Source: Vandiemenella viatica (taxonomy: Eukaryota > Arthropoda > Insecta > Orthoptera > Morabidae). Taken from it: a stretch of 64,000 nucleotides of DNA. Both the position numbers and the translations under genes were made by a program. The notes under the pieces were generated by a model, which was not told the DNA's origin, made no database searches, and saw only the letters and a list, made by a program, of their open reading frames with translations. This document shows positions 10,841-21,059 of the stretch, piece after piece (position 1 is the stretch's first letter; each line of letters starts with the position of its first letter). The stretch is taken from positions 42,816,047 through 42,880,046 of the forward strand of contig CM061918.1 in the NCBI GenBank assembly GCA_031002005.1, read 5' to 3'.

Positions 10841-10883
10841 TTAAGAATGTATCAGAACACGGTATCGGAAGGAAATCAGCCAC

Positions 10884-10980
10884 AGTGTTCTGAAGTAACC
10901 ATCTCGGCATTCGCATTGAGTGATTTCGGGAAACCGATTATATGGATGGTTGGACGGGGAATCGAACCCGCATCGTAGTG
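10884..10980 (-). mobile_element. SINE-A fragment interrupted by SINE-B
   Basis: The sequence TCTCGGCATTCGCATTGAGTG, then a diverged GGGAAACC segment, then GGACGGGGAATCGAACC follow the SINE-A body and B box in reverse orientation. A diverged remainder of the tRNA-like head may continue at 11252-11290 beyond the inserted SINE-B. Confidence 0.65.
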
Positions 10981-10992
10981 GCAGTTTCAATA

Positions 10993-10994
<2 letters not shown>

Positions 10995-11046
<52 letters not shown>

Positions 11047-11250
11047 GGCTTTCGGCGGCTAAGGCCATTCAGCCAGCTCAATGTGATCATATTTTAGCTT
11101 CCAGTGAACAATTAGTCGTCCAGTGTACATCGTATCTTTCTATGTATGGACACCACAGGATGGACAGGACATTCACACAGACACAACACTTAATATCCAT
11201 GCCCGCGGCCGGATTCGAACCGGCGACCTTCGGCACGTGGCAGTTTCAAT
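10995..11250 (-). mobile_element. SINE-B copy 1, full length, with T48 (A-tail)
   Basis: On the minus strand this reads: a tRNA-like head with a B box (GGTTCGAATCCGG), a body with GTCCTGTCCATCCTGTGGTG, the block CATTGAGCTGGCTGAATGGCC, and an A48 tail (10995-11042 as T). The 16-base target duplication GTGGCAGTTTCAATAC flanks it (ending at 10993 and again at 11225-11254). The similar interrupted copy at 63231-63700 confirms the family boundaries. Confidence 0.85.
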
Positions 11251-11649
11251 ACTTGACGCCTATTTACCTCACTAGACGCACTATAGATTTGCACATCTTT
11301 CCAACCAATAAAAGATTTTGTCACCCAGTTAAAGACATATAATGGCGTCACATTTTTTGTCACCTCTTATTTTCATACAATTGAGAAACTATTTTATGCG
11401 GATGACATAACAGCAATGAAACATCGTTGGGGAAGTTTGTGGACTCTAAACTCATATAAAGGGCGATTCTGTGATGATGTTACAAATTTTCAGGGATGAT
11501 GGAGAAGGGTAAATGTATCAAGGGACCGGATACGAGTGAGTCGAAAGTTATAAGCGAAAATCGTTCTGATAGCTCTAACATGAGAACACATGTACCGGTA
11601 CTTATTTTACCGATATTGTACTACCCTCGTTCCTGGAACATAACCAAGT

Positions 11650-11960
11650 TGTTAGGCATCAACGGATGAGGTTCGAACCAGATGGAGCCCCACCTCACTT
11701 TGGACTGTGGGTTCGTGGACACATGGATCAGACATTCCCTGGAAAGTGGATAGGCAGAGGAGTTCACCTGATCTCACCTCACTTGATTTCTTCTTGTGGG
11801 GCCATGCGAAAAGTCTTGTGTACGAGACTGAAGAGGATCTTCCGTAAGAATTCTTACTGTCTGTGACACTTTTAAAACGACACCGGGGATATTAGAACGG
11901 GTACGACAGAACTTTGTGCTTCAATGCCATGCCTGCACTGAAGCTAGGGGTTGTAATTTT
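11650..11960 (+). pseudogene. Mariner-like transposase fragment
   Basis: The frame opened near 11666 contains DGAPPHFGLWVRGHMDQTFPG and KWIGRG. These match the second catalytic Asp region (D-G-A-P-P-H-F) of insect Tc1/mariner-type transposases and the segment leading to S-P-D-L-T-P-L-D-F-F-L-W-G. The latter is readable only after frame changes around 11770-11815 (PDLTSLDFFLWG in another frame). The N-terminal DNA-binding region is missing. The related fragment at 36190-36900 belongs to the same superfamily. Confidence 0.8.
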
Positions 11961-12210
11961 GTAAATTTAGCAGCTTGTGAAACTTTTGCAGGTAAATGGG
12001 ATTCGTTATTATTTTACCGTAGACTTCGGATTTTCAGTCTACCTGACATCAAGTTACATGAGGCATCACAAGTCCATTATCAGAGTACAGGGGAATATTC
12101 AGCGGGAATTCTGTACGTCATCGTCAGGGTTTGGAAGTTGAGGTCCTTAGTTTGAGCACTGCGTGAGGCCTAAGCAGAACCTGAGTAGACTTTAGTTTAT
12201 AACTTTCGAC

Positions 12211-12419
12211 CTTTTTTTTTACTTATGGCTTTACGCCTCGTCGAGGTCATTGGAGGTTGGATGGGACTGGGGGGGGGGCAAGGAACGGGAAGGAATTCGG
12301 CCATGGCATTTTTGAAGGAAGCATCCCGGCATTCGCCTGGAGTGATTTGTGGAAACCATGGAAAACGTAAATCTGGATGCGAGGCCAGAACGCTAACCGC
12401 TCACCCACCACGCTCGGTA
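12211..12419 (-). mobile_element. SINE-A copy with B-box deletion, inserted in a mariner-like TIR
   Basis: The tail (T-run), GGCTTTACGCCTCGTCGAGG, GGAAGGAATTCGGCCATGGC and CATCCCGGCATTCGCCTGGA follow the family. A 13-base target duplication TATAACTTTCGAC lies at 12198-12210 and 12420-12432. After CTGGATGC the sequence jumps to GAGGCCAGAACGCTAACCG, so the stretch holding the B box is missing. Confidence 0.92.
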
Positions 12420-12849
12420 TATAACTTTCGACTTGGTCGTTTCCGGACTAGGGTCCTTCACCTCAAATAGGAACATTTACCCTTCTACATCATCCCTGAA
12501 ATTTTGTAACATCATCATGGAATCAAACTGCATATGAGTGTTGAGATACGAAATTAAATATGATTTATAAACGTTTCTCGGGAAACAAACCGAATAATAT
12601 TATTATTGATGCACAATATTTCGGCGACAATATCCTCCATCGCCATCTTCAGGTGCAGTCGTAAGTCTTGAAGTCTGCCTTGAAGTCTTCCTTGAGCGTG
12701 TTGTTTGAAAACTGCCATGGCAACGACAGACGTTGTTATGTTGCCTAGCAGCATCTCAGACGTCTTTAGACACCCGCGGAACACAGTAAATTTATGAAAC
12801 GAAATTAAGATAGTCAAAGATTTTGTAGCTGTTGTCTTCCGATAGCAAT

Positions 12850-13170
12850 GCCATCTGTAATGCAGTCCAACTACATTTCAGACCACAGGTGTAATTGAGA
12901 AATATTAGTACACATGAGGCAGAGTGTATCAGTGAGTTCAGATCTGAGATGTGATTTATCTCTAGCTCATGTGATAAACTGATCTAGACTAGGCTCTAGT
13001 ATAAACTGCCAATAAATAACCGTATCCTTATGAGGACGCTACAATAAGGAGCAGCAGTCACAACACTGCTTTCACTTCCCCCTCCAGCACTAGACTCACC
13101 TGCCGGTCCAGATAACGTAACCCACCTGCACTCCCATCGCTCTGCAAACCAGCTATCAGCAACTACTTAA
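12850..13170 (+). repeat. Candidate LTR before a tRNA-Trp-type primer site (Gypsy, CsRn1-like)
   Basis: CTAGTATAAACTGCC followed by CCAATAAATAA gives a TATA element and a polyadenylation-type signal in the order found in LTRs. Directly after it, TGGTGACACCGAC at 13171-13183 matches, with one difference, the primer site complementary to the tRNA-Trp 3' end used by CsRn1-type Gypsy elements. No gag or pol follows, and the LTR start is not definable. Confidence 0.35.
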
Positions 13171-13183
13171 TGGTGACACCGAC

Positions 13184-13760
13184 CCAGAGCTTCTTAACCT
13201 AATTTAACTTTAGTAGTAGGGAGTGTCCTCCCGTGACAGCTAACTTACAGTAACAACTACAACGATTTTTCTGACGTAACGTTTCATCTGCCAACATACG
13301 CACCTGTAGAATCTATGTATTTATAATAGAAATGTAATCGGGAAAAGGATTGTACATTTAAGGTAGTTATCAAAAATTACTTGGGGGTACTATTAATAAA
13401 CTATAGAGTGGAACCAGCTGATTTTTAAATTTTTGCCTGTGACTGGACGTTGGGCAGTAGCCACGTGAACAATATTGAAGTGTGCATGTAGGTCAGCAAC
13501 AAACATACATTTTCTCAGTTAGTAGCAGTTTCAAGAAGAGGCAGAAAGAAATGATGCCTTTAAAGCGCACTAAAGCATCTAAATTCAGAAGGATAGGAGA
13601 GGATCCAAGAGAACGATAGAACGGGACTGCTCTTCTGCTTTTATCAATCGAGTCAACATTTCTTTGATACCTGTAAATTATCATAATATATCTAAAACCG
13701 GCATGGCGAAATCGTGGGAACGGTTACATTCTGTATATAAGTGACCAAATTCATAATATG
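13184..13760. other. No recognised feature
   Basis: AT-rich sequence between the candidate LTR/primer site and the next SINE. Short open frames have no recognisable family. Confidence 0.5.
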
Positions 13761-13762
13761 TG

Positions 13763-13926
13763 ATCGAGCGTGGTGGGTGAGCAGTAACGCTCGGCCTTGG
13801 CGTTAGGGAGGACGCGGGTTCGAATCCCCGTCCAGGAATTTCGATGTTCCATGGTTTCTCGATCGCCGGGATAGTTTCTTGAAAAACGTATGGCTGCATG
13901 CCTCCTTGATCCTTGCACCTCACCCT
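13763..13926 (+). mobile_element. SINE-A copy, 3' truncated
   Basis: The tRNA-like head (CGAGCGTGGTGGGTGAGCAG as A-box region, GGTTCGAATCCCCGTCC as B box) is complete. The body is diverged and stops without a tail, eight bases before the 27-bp minisatellite. Confidence 0.85.
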
Positions 13927-13933
13927 ACCATGT

Positions 13934-14524
13934 AGCTGTTATCAGATGGTTTTCAACAGCAGCTGTTATCAGATGGTTTCCCACAGCAGCTGTTATCAGA
14001 TGGTTGTCCATAGCAGGTTTCATCGGAGATTTTTCCACAGCAGCTGTCATCATATGTTTTCCGTAGCACTTGTTATCAGATGGTTTTCCACAGCAGCTGT
14101 CATCAGATGGTTTCCCACAGCAGCTGTTATCAGATGGTTTTCCATAGCAGGATTCATCGGAGGTTTTTCCACAGTAGCTGTCATCATATGGTTTTCCATA
14201 GCACTTGTTATCAGATGGTTTCCACAGCAGCTGTCATCAGGCGGTTTTTACACAAAAGCTCTTATCAGATGGTTTTCACACAGCAGCTGTCATCAGATGG
14301 TTTACCACAGCAGCTGTTATCAGATGGTTTTCCATAGCTGGTTTCATCGGAGGTTTTTCCACAGCAGCTGTCATCATATGGTTTTCCATAGCACTTGTTA
14401 TCAGATGTTTTCCACGGCAGCTGTGATCAGGTGGTTTTTCACAAAAGCTCTTATCAGATGGTTTTCACCCAGAAGCTGTCATCAGATGGTTTCCCACAGC
14501 AGCTGTTATCAGATGGTTTTCCTT
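13934..14524 (+). repeat. 27-bp minisatellite with seven-unit higher-order repeat
   Basis: About 22 units of AGCTGTTATCAGATGGTTTT plus CCACAGC (27 bases, with 26- and 28-base variants). From 14122 the variants recur as a block of seven (about 190 bp): the blocks starting at 14122, 14312 and 14501 share the same unit order. An earlier block from 13988 to 14121 has the same order but lacks two units. Because 27 is a multiple of three, one frame is open for 212 codons; this is a by-product of the period. Confidence 0.95.
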
Positions 14525-14805
14525 AATGTCCTCGATGTCAACGAGCCATAAAACCCTAAACAAGGGCATATCATTCCGGTGACCAAAAATGGGAAACCCC
14601 GAATCAAATCAACTTTTTGTACTGCCTGATTAGCAGGTAGGTATGTTTACTCATTCTTCTAAGGCGAGACTTCGTAGTAACTTGTACACGTTGTGTATAT
14701 ATAAAACACTAACCGTACTGTAGTTGTTGTTTTGGTCCTTTGTTGTGGCCGAAAGTATTTAGGATATTGTGCAGTTGTTATGTTCTCTGCAGCTTCTGAG
14801 AGTTT
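14525..14805. other. No recognised feature
   Basis: Unique-looking sequence between the minisatellite and the next repeat. Confidence 0.45.
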
Positions 14806-15180
14806 CTTAGAGCAGGTCGCGCCCATAAACTAAGTTGCTCGGTCTAAAGGTGCGTTCCCTCGGCGCGTGGTTGTGGACGCCTTTCATCTTTGCCGCATAT
14901 GCTAGCAGGGACGGCGCGCTTTGACCCACCGCCAGGCGGTAAAAGATTAAAGGCGCGGACTGCCACACAACGGCGCCGTGGGAATGCATCTTAAGGGGGA
15001 GCGGGGAGGGGTTGGCTGGAAAGCTACGCTGGGCTACGTGGGTAGGAAGGGGGCGGGGGGCTCCGAGCCAAGTCACGTAGCTTTTCGTTCATATAATTTG
15101 TCACAGTTAAAATAAGGCGCAGAACACACAACAGCATGTGAATATTTATTTCCGTCATTTAATTATCTCCGTATGTAATT
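14806..15180 (-). repeat. TATA-bearing repeat family R, copy 1 (partial, inverted)
   Basis: In reverse complement it follows 16540-16760: GATAATTAAATGACGGAAATAAATATTC, TTATTTTAACTG, a CACGTAG/TGGCTTGGCTC block, CCCAGCGTA, and the end CATAAACT next to GGGCG. It is GC-richer than its surroundings. Further short matches (GGGCTACGTGG) occur at 15240-15310. Family identity unknown. Confidence 0.65.
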
Positions 15181-15319
15181 TACGATAGTCTGACAAGAGA
15201 AAACAGTACAAAGTTTCTTCTGGAATCAATAGGGAAAAAAACAAGCTACGTGCTACATGGGAATGGAAGGGGGTGTGAGCAAAAGCCACGTCGGGCTACG
15301 TGGAGGGAGGGTCGATCAC

Positions 15320-15700
15320 AAGAGGTCAAAATGCAGCTACAGAGTTTATGGGCACTCTCTCAACTTCGTTACTGGACTTCGAAAATCGTTCGATGTTACC
15401 AGTAATATCACACTCATGATACTACCGTCCCAGGAATCTTTTAATTAAGCTTAAGACTCAGAAATAATTGCATATATTCGTTTGTATTTCGCTTTGCTCA
15501 GTGGGGGGAGGGGGGGGTTACACAAACTATGTGACTACCTTTCTTTTCATATTAATTCCGGAAGACATTTTGTACTCTTTTCTCTTAACAGACAATCGTT
15601 ATTGCGTATGTAATGAACACAACCGACATTTGAGTTGTGTAGTTTTATAATTATAAATATTATGAATGAAATATTGACACTAGCTACTCCTGTAAATCAT
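15320..15700. other. No recognised feature
   Basis: Mostly AT-rich sequence with short chance open frames. A G-run lies near 15500. Confidence 0.45.
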
Positions 15701-15703
15701 CCC

Positions 15704-15892
15704 CCTTTTTTCCTTATGGCTTTACGCTTCATCGAGGTCATTAGAGGCGGGAAAGGATTGAGGACACGGAACTGGAAGGAATTCGGCCGTGTCCTTTTGA
15801 AGGAAGCATCCCGACATTTTCCTGGCGTGTTTTGGGGAAACCACGGTAAACCTAAATCTGGTTGCCCGAACAGGGATTCTAACCGGCTTGAA
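15704..15892 (-). mobile_element. SINE-A copy, 5' truncated
   Basis: The tail side (TTTTTTCCTTATGGCTTTACG), GAAGGAATTCGGCCGTG and CATCCCGACATTTTCCTGG match the family. The B box is degenerate (GGGATTCTAACCGG) and the head beyond it is absent. Confidence 0.85.
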
Positions 15893-16009
15893 AATCATCA
15901 ATTATTGGGTAAAAAACCTCTTTCTCAGGTACGGTGAGGGATTGTTTTCTTCTTGAGGTGTTACTAAAAAACCTCTTTATCTCATTTGTCATTGTTCATT
16001 AACTGTCAA

Positions 16010-16760
16010 GATAGAACAAATTCTACCTGCCGCGTAAAAACTAAGGATAGCTGTATTATTGTTTTATTTTGTTCCAATTCTGCCACTTTTCTGTCTACAT
16101 TAGCGGGGAATGATTCTTTTATGTGATTAAAAATTTTCTGCAATTCATTGGATAATGAAAACTGGTTGGATTTTTTTTTTTTTTGGATAAAGCTCGGAAA
16201 GTTTATTAAACAGCGCCACTTCACAACACTCATTGAACTTAAAATAACACTTTGGCAAGGAAATAAATTGAAGTTGCACTAAAATTCACTTGACAGAACA
16301 AAATTAGAATTATTTTATCAGCGAACGGTATGGTCACACGCGGATGATCCTAATCAAATCAGCTTTATTTCCAAACATAGCCTTGAGATTTGTAAGACAA
16401 TTTGAGTCTAGGTACGATATGTTTTTCGAATCGTAATGCGCTGTCGCGTGTCGTTTAGATCAAAACCGCCGGCCGGGTGCAACCCAACGCTATGACTACA
16501 AGTCACACGCACGCGCAGCACTGTTAGTATATAGGATATATAAATTTCATACTGAGATAATTAAATGACGGAAATAAATATTCAAATGCTACTTTGTGTT
16601 CTGTATAACTTATTTTAACTGCAACAAGTAATATAAATGAAAAGCCAAGTGGCTTGGCTCAGACATATCCCTCTCCCCACCTAACCCAGCGTAACTTTCT
16701 ACCAAACCCATTCCCCCCCCCCCCCAAAGTAGTTTATGGACGCCCTCTTACGATGAAGGA
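16010..16760 (+). repeat. TATA-bearing repeat family R, copy 2
   Basis: Collinear with 23690-24390: TTCACTTGACAGAACAAAATTAGA, GAATTTAAG/AATTTGAGTCTAGG, AACGCTATGACT, AAGTCACAC, GCGCAGCACTGT and GTATATAGGATATATAAA. Downstream of the TATA-like sequence an AAATAAA signal appears within about 40 bases. The right end reads AGTTTATGGACGCCCTCTTA. No coding region. Possibly an LTR or a non-autonomous transposon. Confidence 0.7.
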
Positions 16761-17330
16761 ATTTCACTGAGGCCATTGATACATAGGATTTGTACACGGC
16801 ATCTCCTCTATCCGGATAGCCTTTTATTCGGGATGGTGAAAATCTGTCAACCAATGGGGCTGGAACCGTCTAATCCTGCACTGAGCGTCAGGTGGAATGA
16901 GCGCGTTAGCTACGTGGGCGACAAGGCGTGCTATTGGTACGCACCTCTGGAGTAAACAGGTTAGCTGGCCACATTGCTACACCAGTTCCGCATTATTGGG
17001 ACGCACACAGATTGAGCAAGTGGCGATATATCTTTGTCGGCGTTAGATAAGGAACTGGTTTGCGAATTGCCGCTACGCCGAAAATCGTTTTGGTCGGCCA
17101 AATAGTCCACCTGGGAGCCAGGCAATAAAGACGACTCTAAATAAGGAGAGAGCTGCTTCGGCGAAAACACAACTCGAGTCATAGATTACGTTAGGTAGTA
17201 TTAGTAACGGAATTTTTAACTGTCCGAGTAAAAAACCACTTTTGTCGTGGGAATGTGCAATGAAAGCAGTTTCACAAAATTTCTGGGTGTATACATAGAT
17301 AAGAAGCTGAACTGAAAACAACACATTTTG

Positions 17331-17567
17331 ACCGAGCGTGGTGGGTGAACGGTTAACGTTCTGTCCTCGCATTCGGGAGGACGCGGGTTCGAATTCCCGT
17401 CCGGGCATCCAGATTTGGGTTATCCATGGTTTCCCCAAATCACTCCAGGCGAACGCCGGGATACTTCCTTCAAAAAGGCCATGGCTGAATTCCTTCCCGT
17501 TCCTTGTCCCCTCCCGCCTCTAATGACTTTAGCCGTCGACGAGGCGTAAAGCAATAACTTTAAAAAA
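17331..17567 (+). mobile_element. SINE-A copy, full length with target duplication
   Basis: Complete copy of 237 bp: ACCGAGCGTGGTGGGTGAAC head, GGTTCGAATTCCC B box, CCATGGTTTCCCCAAATC, GAATTCCTTCCCGTTCC, GTCGACGAGGCGTAAAGC and an A-tail. The duplication AACACATTTTG is at 17320-17330 and 17568-17578. It is the best reference copy in the window. Confidence 0.95.
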
Positions 17568-17579
17568 AACACATTTTGC

Positions 17580-18119
17580 AACTTTATAAAAAGAATTGGC
17601 TAACATTTACATTCAGAATAACAACTACAGTAGCTGATATAAAAACAAGGAAGTTGGTATATTTTGCACTGTTTCATTCCCTGCTCACTTATAGAATCTA
17701 ATCCCGGGAAAACGTTTCAGAAACAAAGAAGGTATTTAATCACAGAAAGATTCTCTAATTACTGAAACAAGCTCGCAAACATCGTGCAAAAATCTCTTTA
17801 GAAATCTAGGTGTACCTACAATACCAACATAGTATATACTCCCTACCGTTGTTAATAGTGGAAAATACTGAACACATCAGTCTTAATGCTGCTATAGTAC
17901 TATGAATAAATATAACATACAGAAAGATTACAAGTAATTGTCAATTATACAGGAGATTCTTTATTTAATTTCCTACTATACGAAAAAAAAATATTATCTA
18001 CGAAAACTTTAAATCCAGACAGAAAGAGTTTTTGCTTCAGAAAAAATCTTGGAATTTGGTAACTAAGAAGGACTAAGAAAATAAATGGAAGAGGAAGATG
18101 TTCAAAAGTACTAAAATAG
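17580..18119. other. No recognised feature
   Basis: AT-rich sequence, no open frames of note and no match seen within the window. Confidence 0.5.
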
Positions 18120-20440
18120 TGTGAGGTTTTTCTTTGTTTTGAAACCGTTTACAAATGAACCAATTGCCTGAAAATTTCATAGTAACTAATAGAACCGGGC
18201 GTTGCCCTGTCTAATTGGGATTGATTTACCCGTACACTATTTTTATATTTCTGATGTGAATACTGAGTAACAAGTTTCATTGATTCGGCACTAGCCATTT
18301 CTGGAAGTAAACAAGATATTGATATACCCGAAAAAATCCAAGAAAGGGGCGAATTTGATGCTGTGATACGAATGTCAGTTTACGTTTTGGTCCAAGCAGC
18401 ATTTATATCTAATCACAACATCTGTTAAAGTTGCTGCTGATAATCGAAACATGTATCATCCGCACATTATCTCTATCTGGAATTTATCTGTTCCGGCCGT
18501 CACGCAGAAAATACAGATTTTTAATGGGTTTTCACAACGTGAAAGCTTGGGCTCCAAGTTAAATTGTGACGTACATGTTGAGACATTAGGACACCTTTTT
18601 TGATGAATATTTTGGCATAACTTACAAAAAACTGAATTGATATTGACAGGATTTAAGACAGTGGGTTTATAAAAAAAAAAAAAAAATGTAAATTGAAAGT
18701 TGTGGGGTGGGGGAGGAAAAGGGGAAAGGGGAAAGTGGTTGGGCTACTGTAAACAAAATGTAGACTAATTTTCTATTTCAGTACACGCGTGCAAAGTTCC
18801 ATTGATATCAGATAAAAGCTGTGGGTATGTATAAAGAACATTGGTAAACATTAAGGGGATGTAAAGGCGGAGAGTAGTTTGATTTGTGAAAACCTAATGT
18901 AGACAATATTTTTCTCTTTTTTTAAAGGTGCAACCTTCCATGGAAATCGAATAAAAAACGTTGGTTTGTACAAAACGTAAGTGGTGTAAAGGGGAAGAGG
19001 GTGTGTTTTATGAATTTTTTTGGTTAGAAATCTCTATGAAATAATATATACTAGTGATCGCCCAGGGGTCGAAATTCGACCGTAATTCATTATTTACTTT
19101 CTTTCGTGAAAGAGTAATGCCCATTATTTTAATTAATTTTTTACTTTCTATTTACCGATGGTTCATTTGAATATAGTCCATCGTACAATGATTTAAAATA
19201 TTCATTTTGATTCAAGGCCCATACAACTACTTTAGCTTTATGATAACATGAAGTTACCCGTGAAGTAACTTCTGATTCGAAATGTTTTGCATTTCCAAAC
19301 CTGCATTGTAAATTCGAAATATCAAATTTTCTTGGAATGACATTTAGTGTGCATTTAAATGTATCCATCAAAATAATTTCATCATTTTGTGGGTACACTA
19401 TTTAAATTTGGTCTATTATCATTTTGAATTTCACGCAAATAGATGCTCCTTCTTTTTTGTCTCTCTCTTTCTCCGACTTTTCAAGATTTATATCAAGGGA
19501 TAATGGAAGGAGGTGCGAATATCTGAATTAAAAAAAAAAAATAGTTATGAAATTACTGAAATTCAAATATCAGAAGTCCCTTAACCAAAGTTTAACCATT
19601 TAAATAATAAAAAGATCATATAGTATCTGGCAGAACCACTTCATTCCTTTTGGAAAAGTTCCTTTTATAACTTCAAAGATTAAACTCTACTTTATGCGAG
19701 TCTTTTGTTTCACCAAAGACCACAGAGTATCTCAATGCTTGGAATACACGTCACATAGTTGGCTCCGATCCGATTTCACGCACACACACGTTCACGAATT
19801 TAACTTTTATTTAATATTATATTTTTAACTATGCTTATTATATTTTTTCTTTACTGTTAACCAAAGATCACAGACATTGGCAGAATCACTCACTAAAAAC
19901 GCAATTGAATGTAAACAACGAATGTTTTATTTTATTTACTTTAATGTATTTGTAACACATATTATGTATACATTTTATCTTTCTGCACTTCTTCTCCATA
20001 CAAATTTAACTGTGCCAAATCTCACACTCTCCGTTTGCGCAATATTCTTAAAAAGGGATCCGAAGTTTTTGCTTAGCGTATTAATATACAGATAGATAGA
20101 ACATACCGGGTATGTGCAAACTTTCATGTTGATCGGTCAAATGTTGCTTTGTATTAAGAATGTTTACAAAAATTAAGGGCGTGGAAAGAAGAAAAGGGTA
20201 AAAACAAATGCTGACAGTGTTTTTCTCTTTGTTTTAAATCATTTGTGTGCAAAGTTCCATCGAAATTCGATAAAAACTGTGGTTTTGTATAAAAATAAAG
20301 GGGCGTAAAGGGGGAGAGGGGGGGTTTTGCATTTTTTTGATCAGAAACCTTCTTTATTAAAAAATGCATATAGGCTATGTGCCGACATTCATGGTGACCG
20401 GTCAATCGATGTCAATATTTATATGAGATTAATGTGCAGT
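18120..20440 (+). repeat. Degenerate ~140-bp module array, split by a Helitron-like element
   Basis: The phrase GCAAAGTTCCAT followed by GATAAAAACTGTGG and AAAGGGG(C)GTAAAGG recurs near 18790, 18930 and 20250, with weaker traces near 18650 and 18150. Removing the 1042-bp insertion at 19051-20092 makes the last spacing two periods of about 138 bases. The flanks of the insertion then join into a normal module (TTAGAAATCTCTAT ... GCAAACTTTCATG). Such internal arrays occur in non-autonomous Helitrons, but no terminus was identified. Confidence 0.6.
19051..20092 (-). mobile_element. Helitron-like element, copy 1
   Basis: In minus orientation it starts TCTGTATATTAATACGCTAAG and ends GGGCGATCACTAG, between host A and T (TC...CTAG inserted in AT). 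It is collinear with 28881-30336 along most of its length, for example TTTTTAAGAATATTGCGC, GTGTGAGATTTGGCA, GAGCCAAC and GATTCTGCCAGATACTATATG. It lacks coding sequence, and its 3' hairpin is degenerate. It lies within the module array at 18120-20440. Confidence 0.8.
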
Positions 20441-20620
20441 GACATGTATTTGCAAGTTACAATGTAAATTGATTATACTAAAGTTTTTTAAAGTAACTAA
20501 CCGGTTACCAGTTATTTGTAGTATTATTGATTTGTTAATACGAGTAATTGTATGTATTGTTCTACATTCCCGAGAATGTTCTGACATGGGATCAAAGTGA
20601 AGATACCTATTCTAATCTAA

Positions 20621-20800
20621 TCCATACATATAAAAATGGATGTTGCTTTATATCTGTTTCGGATGAGTAGACTTCGATACCGTTTGATCGATCACCATGA
20701 AAGTTGGCACGTATATATTGCATATTTTTCCACGGAGAAGATTTTATACCATCCAGTTTTTGTAATGTCGATAATTCACGTGAGTTATAATAAAAAATGT
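20621..20800 (+). mobile_element. Candidate 5' end of another Helitron-like element
   Basis: TCCATACATATAAAAATGGA followed by TCTGTTTCGGATGAG and a GATCGATCACCATGAAAG segment is the kind of start seen in many insect Helitrons. It follows an A, as expected. I could not locate the matching 3' CTAG end. Confidence 0.45.
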
Positions 20801-21059
20801 GTATAGTTCGTCATCAATTTATACCAATTAAAATAATGGAATCCCATCAGTACGAGCCATCTTTTATTTTTACACATTTTTTACAACGAATAATAGATTC
20901 TGGATTACACAATAGATCATCCATTTTTAAATATACAGAGCTAAATAACAACGGGACAACGTCAGCTTGTAATCTAATCTATTATAAAACTGTAAAGACG
21001 CTGTTTATGTATATTCGAATGGTTTCTTTTTAAGAAATTATTTGGGTGTAATATTTAGA

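Larger units (their letters stand above)
11440..12545. mobile_element. Mariner-like (IS630/Tc1 superfamily) transposon remnant with long TIRs
   Basis: The arm at about 11440-11565 is the reverse complement of about 12195-12545 once an inserted SINE (12211-12432) is removed. Matching blocks include CATTTACCCTTCT, CATCATCCCTGAAA, TTTGTAACATCATCA and TTATAACTTTCGAC. Between the arms lies a DDE transposase fragment (11650-11960). The arms are well over 100 bases long, unusual for classic mariner but seen in related long-TIR families. Confidence 0.7.

Noticed and set aside
12225..12470. Open frames of the type MALRLVEV ... KEASRHSPGVIWGNHGKPKSGC
   Set aside because: The same text recurs wherever SINE-A is read in this direction (15635, 27603, 43248 and others). 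It is SINE sequence, not protein.
13934..14524. CRISPR-like array
   Set aside because: Units are contiguous with no unique spacers, and the genome is eukaryotic.
13913..14551. 212-codon open frame of repeats with HSSCYQM-like text
   Set aside because: It is the translation of the 27-base minisatellite; a period divisible by three keeps a frame open without selection.
17331..17410. tRNA gene
   Set aside because: A- and B-box-like motifs are present, but the cloverleaf is not complete and the sequence continues into the SINE body and A-tail.
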